A stretch of 64,000 nt of DNA from Bacteroidia bacterium (GCA_026391255.1 JAPLDU010000018.1:1-64000); one strand, 5' to 3'; positions 10,901-19,840 are shown, counted from the stretch's first letter. The notes: generated by a model from the sequence alone, not told the origin. Made by a program: numbers and translations.

Positions 10901-13900
10901 TATCACACTTGATAAAGGTAACTCTGCAACTAACATTTTGAATATTACTTCATCCGCATTCACATTTTCAAACAATACCACTCCCCTTATTCTGATCAAT
11001 GGAACATTCAGACTTACCAGTTCATTATCAGTAACTGTTTCTGCTGTCTCAATCAGCATTCCTGCCTCAACCTGTCTTTCAGCTAATGGAGGAACAATTG
11101 TAATTGCTACCACAGCAAGTGACAACGCAGATGTTGATCTTTCCGGCAAGATAGAAATTATTTCAGGAGCGGTCACTGTCGGGAATTCAGCCAATAATAA
11201 CAACAACGATATTGTATACGCAGGAGCAGGTTCTCCCACTTTAGATTTACAGGGAGGTACTTTGTTTGTTAACGGACAGATAAGGCGTAGTACCGATGAT
11301 GGAATGGGCTCTCTTATTTATAAACAGTCCGGTAACAGTGCAGTGACTATCAACGGCAGAAATTCTCAGTCCTCACGTGCAAAATTAGAGATACTGAATC
11401 TCGGTAGTGAGTTTGATATGTCAGGTACCAGTACACTTACAATTGTCAGAGGTGCAGGAGTAACATTTTACGATCTGTATATTTCTCCTACAAATTCCAC
11501 CGTTACCGGGGGAACCATTATTTTTGGAAATGCTTCAACAGAAAATACCAACCAGGCTAATATTTTTACTATTGGCACTCTGGTACCACTTAATAATCTG
11601 ACTATTGATGGTACAACATATCCAAAAACCGTAACTCTGTCAAATCATTTTCTTTATCTTTATGGAAATCTGACAATTAATTCAACTTCTATTTTTAAAG
11701 CAAATAATTTTGATGTTACGATTAACGGGAATTTTACCAACCTGAATACGGATGCAAATACAGGAATCAGCACCGGTGGTTACCAGGCCGGATCGCTAAT
11801 GCAAACCACGACTTTCAGTGGTTCTTCATCTAATCAGAGTATTACAGGAACTTCCGGCAATCTGACAAATTTTGCAAACCTGGTGATTGATAATACATTT
11901 TCAGCAGGGACGGTTACCCTTCAGACCAACAGTAATCTTCGAGCAAACAGCAGTCTCACCTTGTCCCAGGGAATACTTGCTGATGGGGGTAATGTAATTA
12001 CTGTAATTGGAAATATTGAAAATTCTGCGACTCATTCCGGTTCTGGACATATTACATTAGCTGGTTCGGGAATTCAGGTACTTTCAGGAGATGGAACCGG
12101 GAAATTCAGCAATATGTATCTCAACAGCAATTATGATGTTCAGATGACTGCGTCAATGGAATATACGGGAACGCTGACATTTAATTCCAAAATGCTGTAT
12201 ATTGGAGGAAACCTGCTCAATCTTAGCAGTACATCAAGTGGTTCTACTGCAGGATATTCCTCCACAAGTTATATTATTTGTGATGGTTTGACTGATGATG
12301 CCGGAGTGCAAAAATCATATCCTGCATCAGCTCTTGATTATACATTTCCAATTGGGGTTGCAGGTAAATATACACCTGCCAGGATAAATGTAACGGCAAA
12401 TTCCGCAGCAGGTACTGCAAAAGTTGTACCGGTCAATACGAAGCACCCGGCAACCACCAACCCGTTTGATAAGCAACTGTTATATTATTGGACTGTTGTT
12501 AAAACCGGATTTAGCGGGTTGCAGGTAAATCATGTCTATACATATGTACCATCTGATGTGACAGGTATTGAAAATTATTATGATGCAGCACGTTTCTACA
12601 ATAATTCATGGGATTACGGTCCTTCAACCTCAGTAAACCCGGCAACTCACACTGCAAATTTCACTAGTGTGAATTATATTGATGGTGATTTTACGGCTGG
12701 TGAGTCTTCTGAATTCAATGCGATTTATACTTTTTATAGCCGCAATGCCACATCCGGAGGAAACTGGAATGATGTTAACACCTGGTCAACCACTTCACAC
12801 AGTGGTGATCCTGCCACTACATATCCAAACGGACAACCTGTGGATATTGCTGCAGGGCATACAGTACATGCAAACGGAACAGGTCGCTATGCTTACTCTG
12901 TTGTCCTGAATGGCACACTCGATCTGGCAAGTTACATCAGTCATAGTTTAGGGAATGTATCAGGCACTGGAACAATAAAGATGAATCCGTTTACGTCAGG
13001 TGATTTCATCTTTCCATCGGGTAATTTTAGTATTTTCAATAATACCGGGGGTGGAACAGTCGAACTTAACAATTCATCAGGAACGGCGGCAATTCCATAT
13101 GTTTTGACTTATAACAATTTATCACTTACAGGGGCGGGCACAAAGCAAATGATCGAGGCCAATATCCGGGTCAAAGGAGACCTGACTAATGGAAATGGAA
13201 GTACATTTATAACCTCGGATTATTTCACGCTGATCCTTGAAGGAAACCTGATTGATAATGGCACTTTTGTCCAAAATAACGGAACTACTGAGTTTAATGG
13301 TAACACTACCATGAGCGGTGTTTCCGGAACTACATTTCACGATATTGTAATCAATCCTGATATGATATTAACCGGAAAATCCTCCGCAAGCTTTAGTATC
13401 ACTGGTAACTGGAACAATAATGGAATATTTAATCATAACTCTGGAACAGTCATATTTAATGGTAATACTACAATCTCTGGTTCAGAAATCACCACCTTCA
13501 ACAATATCAGCATCACCCAGGGAAGTATTCTCACCGGTTATTTCGGAAATATTATCATGACTGGTAACTGGGTCAATAATGGGATATTTGAACACAACTA
13601 TTTGGGAACGATGAATATATTCCTTAATTTTATTGATAACGGCACTTTTACACACAATCTGGGTACGGTTGTATTTAATGGATACACACAAACCATAGGC
13701 GGATCGGCACATTCAGATTTTAATAACATGGTAATAGACGATTTTAGCAATACTACCATCAGTACAGCAGGACAAACATTAATGGGAATTTTGCTTTGTA
13801 ACGGCACTCTGAATGCAAATTCAAATCTGACATTACTTTCCGCATCTGACCAGACTGCTTTGATTGATGGATCAGGAACCGGCCAGGTCTATGGTGATGT

Positions 13901-15230
13901 CACCATGCAGCGTTACCTGCCGTCTGGATTTGGTTATAAATACTGCAGTTCTCCATTTCAGGACGCAATAGTTAACGAATTTTCCGATGAAATGAACCTG
14001 TATGCTGATTTTCCGACCTTTTACCGTTATGATGAAAACAGGCCATATACGGGGTGGGTGGTATATACTAATCCATCAAATCCATTGGTGCCAATGGCAG
14101 GTTACGCAGTAAATTTCGGACCATCCGATTCGCCTTTAACTATTGATATTATTGGTATAGTCAATAACGGAGCCCTTCAATCTCCGGCATTATTCAATCA
14201 TAATAGAACCTATACCATGGGATTTAATCTCATTGGAAATCCTTACCCTTCGCCTGTTGATTGGAATGCTTCACAAGGGTGGATACGGCAAAATATCGAT
14301 AATGCATTGTACTATTTTAATGCTGGTACTACCAATCAATATACCGGGTCATATAGTTCTTATATCAATGGTGTTTCAAGTGATGGTATTGCCAACAATA
14401 TTATACCTGCCATGCAGGGATTTTTCGTTCATGTTTCCAATGGTAATTTTCCGGTATCAGCGACACTAATATTTAATAATACGGTCAGAATTAACAATTT
14501 GTCCCCTCATTATCACAAATCTGCAAAAGATGATACAAGACCATTATTGCGGTTCTCGGCAGCTTACACTGATTACAGCAATCTTACAGATCCTTTGGTT
14601 GTTTACTTCAATGATTCCGCCACCCTTGGTTTTGACAACAAACTGGATGCACTTAAATTAATGAATACAGACAATAAATTGCCAAATGTATTTACAGTAA
14701 TCTCAGATACCTGCTTCCTATCAATCAACTCAATACCAATTCCTGCTGACACATTTACCGTTATACCGGTTGGTTTAAAAACTATTTATGACGGGGAAAT
14801 TATTTTTAATGCACAGGATTTTAATAATATTCCGGATGATATGTATATTTACTTATCTGATAATCAGACAAAACAATTTCACAGAATTCAAAAAAACCAG
14901 TCAGTTATTAAAAATATTATTGCAGGTACAGACCTTCATCGTTTTGCACTGATATTCAGTTTACATGAACTTAATTACCGGCCTGTTTCGGGTGAATTAT
15001 TTTATGCATATGAAAGCGGAGGTAAAATATTTGTTTATCTTAATCTGGAACAGGGTGAAAGAGGGCTACTATCCATTTATAATCTGTTGGGCCAGATCGT
15101 GTATAAAGAGGAGCTGACCGGCAATGGCTACCATGAAATACAACCTGGATTTATTTCCGGTATATATATTGTCAGCCTTACTTCAGGTAAAAATGTATAT
15201 GCAAGGAAAGTGCTCATAAATAATCAATGA
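4830..15230 (+). CDS. Giant repeat adhesin, C-terminal part with T9SS sorting domain
   Basis: This is a 3,466-codon frame whose real entry is about 4853, where it resumes the preceding fragment at LTVSNSGIRTF. Beta-strand repeats fill most of it. Three tandem units of about 98 aa can be aligned on VTFNGT at 7018, 7311 and 7605. Further G8-like NGAWDTPATW and GGNWNDVNTW modules lie near 10060 and 12750. From about 13860 a cap region (GDVTMQRYLPSG, GFNLIGNPYPSPVDW, AMQGFFVHVS) precedes the C-terminal domain at about 14990-15230. That domain contains LLSIYNLLGQIVYKEEL, GIYIVSLTSG and ARKVLI, the usual type A Por-secretion sorting signal. The protein is therefore expected to cross the outer membrane by T9SS and remain surface-anchored. 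The next gene begins only 10 bp later, suggesting an operon. Confidence 0.85.
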   Translation: MEVLPQTTLTVSNSGIRTFATTPTVNGVLSIEGTATINVTSGVVTYGANATLQYNTSVARTASSEEWISTFAATGGIIITNTGAINMDAVKVFNSTAPLTINNGSALTLSTYLLTLNGDLINNGGTISGSGGVTLAGTSTQSIGSFTTTGALSVSKTSGTATLMGNVNAASLAFNTSTNGSTILALNSSGVTLTISGGITINQPSANNTSNTLQVGAGNVTCSTISLLGTTGTACNSNLNISTGTVTVSGDITSSGVCSRIIFSDAGNFMGGSAGTFTASTSTVVFNLTGAQTVAPFAYTFNNVTLTGSGAKTTTNATINGILSMEGTATTTGIVPTYGSNATLQYKGSAAQTTGIEFPATWSGAGGVIIANTSGYAVTLGAAKVVNAPLIINNGAIFNTSAANNYALTFGDDFINNGTFTANGSAITIANTKIVQSIAGFTTTGTVQMTKTSGTATLQGATSGGVLTLNGISGTLNLGVGFTHNVNGIIFTNGILNLGTCTINIAGAVALTTGTLNLSSGTMNLTGNFTGTGTLIGGTGTINFNGTSAQTAVGNTGYYIVKINNAVGVTLTGAATLYTLTIGDVTSGSIFNDGGFQLTSTGNFNLTSGIFNLGTTTTATTFPAFTVINYGTGSTVAFISGVAQTVAAATYPNLSFSGAGTKTTATGTLTAVGNWIISGGVANLAVNNSNITVTGNITFTSGITSGTGTIMLGGNWTNTGGTFTVGTGTVTFNGTAAEVITGTPVTQTFYNVIIYKTAGTLLSVTGSTTTLTVNKLTETSGDFNAPLTLNISGTLTLTSGTFTAGQNIYIGGDWTNNGGIFNYGFGTVTFNGTLSQAINGIATSQSFDNVIIAKTAGTMLSVSGNTSTLSVYNLTQTTGNFTAPATLRINGNVVLTSGIFSAGTSVICLGNWTNNGTTVNPGTSTVTFNGTGSQTINGTATSQIFYNLILNKNSGTFICTSGSTISVTMNDLTLIKGTFQVNDATNVKRTINVNGDVLVESNGNITTGTGNPNTGGYTLPSNLPPVGQYHSIFHELIIRGNFTNYGNVNFSNLTAPNYGAFTTTGSVTVRLIGPTDNTIDLNGPTNFYNLVIDKGTDKTFIVTLISSDIAYFALYGPTLLGRVEASPFTSDNPEIRKSLWIKNGTLKFTGELMIPTLTESDNNTGNGDYAIGSNSEMWIDGPDVTVYTTATDNTGFPQAPVGSSGVLATSGYQALSVYGTFRITEGFFGTRNSAGFIFWDTPNSTAIVLFEGGLTNTSIFREGESDGKAAYIQTGGTVIIRGNETEPGEVTDYPVFNIPNPATSFIMSGGVMIIEDKDNGTADGNGFYVNSSPENYSVTGGTVIFQTNPVNTPSIDINSTANFWDLEINNLTTTGNPVMNLMNNLKVSNDLTIYSIATLYSGTGNYNVTVGGNFYINAGGTYSPGTNTTIFTGTESDYLWNDGTITNGLYNLQINKTSGSVILGGSVTSFTIRNDLTIGNASLADGGKVIYVNGNIYNNGTILGPGRISLNNSTTSQTITGDGSGSFQNIELNNTSGSSGSATVYCTADIQVTGNLSLTNDRIFDISDNLLSLTSTAAFLGTFSNQRFIRTAGYPTNKGVMRIFSDTIAFTYPLGTGTNYTPVTLHVNSAPVGYGSVAVIPVPAKHPLATNTTCLAYYWKLIDSDFSGIVPGSIQMIFNYGNLPDNTSYVPGKYSALAWSYINDVTLVDESAKEIRFNTASSISGDYTAGIPAAFAAITSYYSRTNGAWDTPATWSNTGFGGPAATTIPGASNIVYIGDGATYNHTVTVPNGTALCGNLTLSNGSVLDLGTSTGNNFGTVISGSNGTLRISANTGTAVFPAGDFSDFLGSGGGIVEYYTTGSQDFTIPAVTASPSSMNIAGYHYLKLIPASGRSITMPNSNLEIYSDMTVQGASSTALARLNSSNARSLTIDNNLYVNGGNLLFQNGTVQTLIINNDLTISSGAIFNVANSGIAVNNSLSIGGDLTNNGTFDMSVGSSRLCNVTFTGSNNAFISGTGSTTDFYSITLDKGNSATNILNITSSAFTFSNNTTPLILINGTFRLTSSLSVTVSAVSISIPASTCLSANGGTIVIATTASDNADVDLSGKIEIISGAVTVGNSANNNNNDIVYAGAGSPTLDLQGGTLFVNGQIRRSTDDGMGSLIYKQSGNSAVTINGRNSQSSRAKLEILNLGSEFDMSGTSTLTIVRGAGVTFYDLYISPTNSTVTGGTIIFGNASTENTNQANIFTIGTLVPLNNLTIDGTTYPKTVTLSNHFLYLYGNLTINSTSIFKANNFDVTINGNFTNLNTDANTGISTGGYQAGSLMQTTTFSGSSSNQSITGTSGNLTNFANLVIDNTFSAGTVTLQTNSNLRANSSLTLSQGILADGGNVITVIGNIENSATHSGSGHITLAGSGIQVLSGDGTGKFSNMYLNSNYDVQMTASMEYTGTLTFNSKMLYIGGNLLNLSSTSSGSTAGYSSTSYIICDGLTDDAGVQKSYPASALDYTFPIGVAGKYTPARINVTANSAAGTAKVVPVNTKHPATTNPFDKQLLYYWTVVKTGFSGLQVNHVYTYVPSDVTGIENYYDAARFYNNSWDYGPSTSVNPATHTANFTSVNYIDGDFTAGESSEFNAIYTFYSRNATSGGNWNDVNTWSTTSHSGDPATTYPNGQPVDIAAGHTVHANGTGRYAYSVVLNGTLDLASYISHSLGNVSGTGTIKMNPFTSGDFIFPSGNFSIFNNTGGGTVELNNSSGTAAIPYVLTYNNLSLTGAGTKQMIEANIRVKGDLTNGNGSTFITSDYFTLILEGNLIDNGTFVQNNGTTEFNGNTTMSGVSGTTFHDIVINPDMILTGKSSASFSITGNWNNNGIFNHNSGTVIFNGNTTISGSEITTFNNISITQGSILTGYFGNIIMTGNWVNNGIFEHNYLGTMNIFLNFIDNGTFTHNLGTVVFNGYTQTIGGSAHSDFNNMVIDDFSNTTISTAGQTLMGILLCNGTLNANSNLTLLSASDQTALIDGSGTGQVYGDVTMQRYLPSGFGYKYCSSPFQDAIVNEFSDEMNLYADFPTFYRYDENRPYTGWVVYTNPSNPLVPMAGYAVNFGPSDSPLTIDIIGIVNNGALQSPALFNHNRTYTMGFNLIGNPYPSPVDWNASQGWIRQNIDNALYYFNAGTTNQYTGSYSSYINGVSSDGIANNIIPAMQGFFVHVSNGNFPVSATLIFNNTVRINNLSPHYHKSAKDDTRPLLRFSAAYTDYSNLTDPLVVYFNDSATLGFDNKLDALKLMNTDNKLPNVFTVISDTCFLSINSIPIPADTFTVIPVGLKTIYDGEIIFNAQDFNNIPDDMYIYLSDNQTKQFHRIQKNQSVIKNIIAGTDLHRFALIFSLHELNYRPVSGELFYAYESGGKIFVYLNLEQGERGLLSIYNLLGQIVYKEELTGNGYHEIQPGFISGIYIVSLTSGKNVYARKVLINNQ

Positions 15231-15240
15231 TTGATATAAA

Positions 15241-15753
15241 GTGAATTTGTTAAATGTTTTAAAAGTCATAAGGCGGATACTCGTATTCAGCACATTTTTA
15301 TTATTTTATATTGGAGTAAAAGCGCAGGAAATGCCGCCACGACCCTTGGCTGTATATGTTAATCCGGCACTGGGTCTGGTTTTTGGGCAATTTACACATG
15401 GCCCTTCAGGTGGAACAATCATTATTAGTCCATCTGGTTCAAGATCAGCTACAGGAAGCGTGATACCACTCAACGGGGAATCATATTCCACTGCTATTTT
15501 TGAAATAGAAGCAAACCCCGGAACAATTGTCTCTATGGTTTTTGGACCTGATGCGATACTTACAGGCAGTAATGGTGGTTCCATGACGCTTCAGATTGGT
15601 GGATCATATCCCTCATCACCTCTGGTTACCAATGCCGTACCTCCATTGCGTACCCTGGTGTATGTTGGAGGTACTCTGCTGGTTGGAGGCCCGTTGGCAA
15701 ACCCGCCGGGAAGTTATTACGGTACCTTTTATGTCACTTTTTTCCAGGAATGA
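15241..15753 (+). CDS. Exported DUF4402-like protein, candidate pilin-type subunit
   Basis: This encodes 170 aa with a signal peptide (hydrophobic stretch FSTFLLFYIGVKA, predicted cleavage before QEMPP). The mature part contains LGLVFGQFTHGPSGGTIIISPSGSRSATG, here described by its key elements: FGQ, a Gly-rich turn, TIIISP and SRSATG. These, and a later AIFEIEANPG, match the DUF4402 family of small exported beta proteins. The start is GTG at 15241; the nearby ATG at 15227 runs into a stop. It lies 10 bp after the giant adhesin and overlaps the start of the usher-like gene by 4 bp (ATGA), so translation of the two is probably coupled. The subunit role is inferred from size, export signal and neighbours; DUF4402 itself has no settled function. 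Confidence 0.75.
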   Translation: MNLLNVLKVIRRILVFSTFLLFYIGVKAQEMPPRPLAVYVNPALGLVFGQFTHGPSGGTIIISPSGSRSATGSVIPLNGESYSTAIFEIEANPGTIVSMVFGPDAILTGSNGGSMTLQIGGSYPSSPLVTNAVPPLRTLVYVGGTLLVGGPLANPPGSYYGTFYVTFFQE

Positions 15754-18455
15754 CCAGTGAGCTATCTTCAATTGACCGGTTTGTAATGGTTAGCTATAGA
15801 AAAAATAGTACCGCAGAGTGCAATCATAATTACTTCAACCCGAATTGTTTTCTTTCACTGATTATTACCGGGATTCTTTCCATCTCGCTGGTTGGGAAAG
15901 CCTATTCCCAGGATTTGAACAACTTTGATGAAATCTCAGTATACCTGAATGTTCAGGGTGTCGGTGGGCTTGATGTATCTGCCATTACCAATAGTCATGA
16001 TCTGTTTCTGTCAGTGAATGAGGTATTTGATTTCCTGAAGATCAGGAATGTGGCAAGTCAGGGTTACGATACATTATCCGGTTTTTTTATCAACCAGGAA
16101 TCAGAATACCTGATTGACAGGATCAATCATGAGATTACCTACCAGAATACCGTATATGACCTGAAACCGGAGGATATCATGCATACAGAGACAGGCCTGT
16201 ACCTGAAACTAAACTACTTTGGTGAAATTTTCGGTCTGGAATGTACCTTTAATTTCAGAAGCCTGTCAGTGAACCTCAAAACCAAACTTGAACTGCCCGT
16301 GATCAGGGAGATGAAAATGAAACAATTGCGGAATAATATCAGCAGGTTAAAAGGAGAAATAAAAGCTGATACGGTGATTCACAATAACTATCCACTCTTT
16401 AAGCTGGGAACTGCCGATTGGTCGGTGAATGCAACCCAGGAAATAAATAAAAGGAAAGATGCTCGTCTGGGATTGAACCTGGGATCCATTCTCCTGGGTG
16501 GAGAAACAAATATGTCTGTAAATTACCAGACTGGTTACTCGATAAGCGAGAGACAACTGAATTATAACTGGCATTATGTCAATAATGAAAATACTGCATT
16601 AAGGCAGGTATTTGCCGGAAAAATAAGTGCGAGGGCAATATCTACAATATATGCCCCGGTTCTTGGATTACAGTTTACCAACACACCCACCACCTACCGC
16701 AGGTCATTTGGAACTTATACCCTAAGCGATTACACCGACCCGGGTTGGTTAGTGGAATTGTATGTGAATAATGTGCTGGTGGATTATATTAAAGCTGATG
16801 CATTAGGATTTTATTCTTTTGAAATACCGCTTGTATACGGGAATACCACCATTAAACTCAGGTTCTACGGGCCTTGGGGTGAAGAACGTTCTAGTGAACA
16901 AAACATTTCAATACCATTTGAATTCCTGCCTGTCCATGAATTTGAATATTCGGTCAACGGTGGTATGGTAGAAGACGGGCACAACAGCATATATTCCCAG
17001 ACAAATATCAACTATGGACTGAACCACCGGATAACAATGGGAGGGGGCATGGAGTATCTTTCATCAGTTAGTTCAGGGAAATTCATGCCTTACCTGGGTT
17101 CTTCGGTAAGGCTTACATCAAATATCCTGCTTAACGGTCAGTATGTGAACAAGGTGCTATCAAAAGCGATCATGACGTACCATCTGCCATCCAGTGCCCA
17201 GTTAGAATTCGATTATATCCGGTATGCAGAACACCAGACCGCCATAAATAATAATATGCTGGAAGAACGTAAGGTGATTATATCATTTCCCCTGAAAGTA
17301 AAGGAATTTTTAATATCCTCAAGACTGAAACTAGGCCAGGCTTTTGTTCCGGGGACCAAATATGAAAATGCGGAATTATTACTTTCGGGCCTTGTGGCAG
17401 GAGTCAGCACAAATCTGACAACATCGGCCGTGTTTCTTGAACAGGTATCGCCCAATGTCAACAGCAATCTGTTTCTGGGATTCAGGCTCCCCAAAGGTGT
17501 ACTAATGACAACCCAGACGCAGTACGACTTCCAGCAAAATCAATTTATGTCCTTGAAGCTGTCATTTGAAAAACATTTTATTGGAAATGGGTTTATGAAT
17601 GTTAGTTATGAAAAATTTTTAAGTACCAATGCTCAAACCATTGAATTTGGTTTAAGATATGATTTTAATTTTGCAGAGACTGATTTCTCTGTCAGGAGTG
17701 GTACAAATTCCACATTATTTGTTGAATATGCTAAGGGAAGCCTTTTAAATGAAGGCCGGAAAGGGCATATTAAACTCAGCAACAGGAGCAGTGTTGGCAA
17801 GGGAGGACTCATCATTGTTCCATTCTTTGATCTGAACAACAACGGACAAAGGGATCCCGGTGAATCTAAAGTGGCTGGCCTTACCATGCATATGAACGGA
17901 GGACGTACAGAACTCCGGCCAAATGATACCACGATTCTCGTGAATGATTTAGAGCCATATACAAATTACTTCATTGAGATTGATCCGGCAAGTCTGAATA
18001 ATATAGCATGGCATATCAGGAAACCTGTCATAAGTATTTCTGTTGATCCTAATTGCTTCAGATTGCTTGAAATACCGGTGAATATTGTAGGAGAAGTTTC
18101 AGGTACAGTATACTTGAACGACGAAAACGGGAAAAAGGGACAGGAACGCATCATTGTAGGAATCTATGATGAAAAAGGCCAGACACTTGCGAAAGTGATG
18201 ACTGAATCAGACGGATTCTTCAGTTATCTGGGCCTGGCACCCGGATCATATCTTGCCAGAATTGATTCTGCTCAATTACAGAAATTACAAATGACTGCCA
18301 TTCCGGCTTCATCTAAATTCAGTATTAAAATGTCAATGGATGGAGACGTGGTTGATAATCTGGAATTTATTATTGAACATATCACCAAAACGCCGGATCA
18401 CGGAACTAAACCAGATGAAAAAGAACCGGTTGAAAAAGAAAAGGAAGAAAAATAA
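15750..18455 (+). CDS. Usher-like outer-membrane beta-barrel protein
   Basis: This encodes 901 aa. A hydrophobic signal segment (LSLIITGILSISLVG, cleavage probably after AYS) follows an unusually long N-terminus; Met-13 (15786) is an alternative start. Residues about 40-200 form a small N-terminal domain. About 290-390 holds RSFGTYTLSDYTDPGW, VELYVNNVLVDYIKAD and IKLRFYGPWGEER, resembling the pattern around the plug of fimbrial ushers. A long run of amphipathic strands follows (about 400-660, including YSQTNINYGLNHRITMGGG). Near 690 is an SdrD_B-like FFDLNNNGQRDPGES segment, then a carboxypeptidase-regulatory-like domain (about 775-860) and a charged Lys/Glu tail. It overlaps the DUF4402 gene by 4 bp. 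I infer secretion or assembly of small subunits at the outer membrane. No PapD-like chaperone gene is visible in the window. Confidence 0.6.
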   Translation: MTSELSSIDRFVMVSYRKNSTAECNHNYFNPNCFLSLIITGILSISLVGKAYSQDLNNFDEISVYLNVQGVGGLDVSAITNSHDLFLSVNEVFDFLKIRNVASQGYDTLSGFFINQESEYLIDRINHEITYQNTVYDLKPEDIMHTETGLYLKLNYFGEIFGLECTFNFRSLSVNLKTKLELPVIREMKMKQLRNNISRLKGEIKADTVIHNNYPLFKLGTADWSVNATQEINKRKDARLGLNLGSILLGGETNMSVNYQTGYSISERQLNYNWHYVNNENTALRQVFAGKISARAISTIYAPVLGLQFTNTPTTYRRSFGTYTLSDYTDPGWLVELYVNNVLVDYIKADALGFYSFEIPLVYGNTTIKLRFYGPWGEERSSEQNISIPFEFLPVHEFEYSVNGGMVEDGHNSIYSQTNINYGLNHRITMGGGMEYLSSVSSGKFMPYLGSSVRLTSNILLNGQYVNKVLSKAIMTYHLPSSAQLEFDYIRYAEHQTAINNNMLEERKVIISFPLKVKEFLISSRLKLGQAFVPGTKYENAELLLSGLVAGVSTNLTTSAVFLEQVSPNVNSNLFLGFRLPKGVLMTTQTQYDFQQNQFMSLKLSFEKHFIGNGFMNVSYEKFLSTNAQTIEFGLRYDFNFAETDFSVRSGTNSTLFVEYAKGSLLNEGRKGHIKLSNRSSVGKGGLIIVPFFDLNNNGQRDPGESKVAGLTMHMNGGRTELRPNDTTILVNDLEPYTNYFIEIDPASLNNIAWHIRKPVISISVDPNCFRLLEIPVNIVGEVSGTVYLNDENGKKGQERIIVGIYDEKGQTLAKVMTESDGFFSYLGLAPGSYLARIDSAQLQKLQMTAIPASSKFSIKMSMDGDVVDNLEFIIEHITKTPDHGTKPDEKEPVEKEKEEK

Positions 18456-18502
18456 ATAATTGGAAGAAAATATGGATAGTCTTTCAAAATTATTCCGGGT
18501 TT

Positions 18503-19081
18503 CTAATCTCCGCTGGCCTGGGTCAAAGTAAGATAAACAGTCACAACAATACCTTCGTTGGCTTCAATCAGACCAAAATTGACTGACGGATTCACCAGTG
18601 ACCAGGTATAAACCATTTGATAACCGTCATTAGGACCGGTTCCTGTATAACAGCTGCGGATATCAGAAATGATATTTTGATCAACTGCAGAAAGTACAAC
18701 CGGTGAACTGACCGGTGTACCCAGATTGCCTCCGCTGTTGGTACGTGTGGCCGGTAATGGTTGTAATGTCAGCTTTGTCCCGCGTGGCACAGCACCTACA
18801 ATTTTTGCCTTGATATCACGGTGCGAACCACTGGGAACCACTGATGTAACTTTCACCCAAAGGTTGTCATTTGTAGCACTGACAGTAATGGATGATCCTG
18901 CAGTTGAGGTGGTAAGTGTCATGGATACAGGAGCATTGTTGGTCGAAATCAGTGAAACCTGAGGTATATTAAGCACCAAAGCATCGCCGGCAGTGATCTG
19001 GTCAGGTATAATCTGGGCCTGCAATACACCGGTCATAAAACTTGCTCCGATAAAGCTTAATATTACTGCTGATATTTTCAA
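18503..19081 (-). CDS. Exported pilin-sized protein, paralogue A
   Basis: This encodes 192 aa with a clear signal peptide (MKISAVILSFIGASFMTG, cleavage near LQA-QI). The mature protein is Thr/Ser/Val-rich and predicted all-beta. It shares with the gene at 19289-19840 the block GNLGTPVS, then a hydrophobic strand, then Q-x-II-x-x-I-x-SCYTGTG, then G-x-Q-x-x-Y-x-W, and a beta-strand C-terminus. The two are therefore paralogues of one small exported family. It is convergent with the usher-like gene, leaving 47 bp between stop codons. I do not recognise a named family with certainty; size, export and location suggest a subunit or accessory protein of the same surface system. Confidence 0.65.
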   Translation of the reverse strand: MKISAVILSFIGASFMTGVLQAQIIPDQITAGDALVLNIPQVSLISTNNAPVSMTLTTSTAGSSITVSATNDNLWVKVTSVVPSGSHRDIKAKIVGAVPRGTKLTLQPLPATRTNSGGNLGTPVSSPVVLSAVDQNIISDIRSCYTGTGPNDGYQMVYTWSLVNPSVNFGLIEANEGIVVTVYLTLTQASGD

Positions 19082-19288
19082 CTTGATTTATTCCTGGTTA
19101 ATACGCAATATACTATTTCCAGTATAGAATATTTTCAGTGTACAAACATATTTGATTAGTTACAATGAGAACTAAGCAAATTGCTGAATTAATGGTTAAG
19201 AATGCTGATTTATTTTATCGGAATACTGAAGTAAGCTATTCCGTTGAATTCAAATATGAACTCCAGAGGGTATTTCCTGCGATAATAT

Positions 19289-19840
19289 TTATTCAGACGA
19301 TAAAATCGTATAAGTAAGTGCAATTACATTGCCACTATCCGATTCATTATTGCTATAATTCTTATCAACGATCCAGGAATAAGTAAGCTGATGTCCTTTG
19401 AGCAGTCCGGTTCCTGTATAGCAACTTCCTATGTTAGTGATGATATCCTGAGGTGATTCAGAAAGGGTAATCTCGCTTACAGGTGTTCCAAGGTTACCTG
19501 CTCCATCCCCAACATAATTTCCTGTCATGAGCTTTATACTTGTCGATTCAGGCAGTTGGCCAGAGCTGATATTTACTGTAATTTTATTGGAAGTACCACT
19601 GTTAACAACAGAGGAATAATTTATCCAGCTGTTTTTTGATGATTCAGGAGTAATGACAACGCCTACCTGGGATGGGGATGAAAATGATATTGTATTGTCG
19701 GTTTCAATAGCAAGGATTGCAACAGGAGGAATTGAAAAATTCAGATTGCTGACTGCAGTATTGCTCTGGGCAACACTATTGTTACCGTGAAGCATAATTA
19801 CCGCCACAAAAACAATCAGAAGATTCTTACTTATATTCAC
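19289..19840 (-). CDS. Exported pilin-sized protein, paralogue B
   Basis: This encodes 183 aa with a signal peptide (KNLLIVFVAVIMLHG, cleavage near SVA-QS). It carries the same GNLGTPVS and IGSCYTGTG-G-x-QLTYSW signature as the 18503-19081 product, with most other positions different, so the pair is an old duplication. It lies upstream of its paralogue on the same strand with about 207 bp between them, so the two may be co-transcribed or have separate promoters. The mature sequence begins NLNFSIPPVAILAIE and ends in a hydrophobic strand (VIALTYTIL), as in many beta-sandwich pilin-like proteins. Function is not established. Confidence 0.65.
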   Translation of the reverse strand: MNISKNLLIVFVAVIMLHGNNSVAQSNTAVSNLNFSIPPVAILAIETDNTISFSSPSQVGVVITPESSKNSWINYSSVVNSGTSNKITVNISSGQLPESTSIKLMTGNYVGDGAGNLGTPVSEITLSESPQDIITNIGSCYTGTGLLKGHQLTYSWIVDKNYSNNESDSGNVIALTYTILSSE

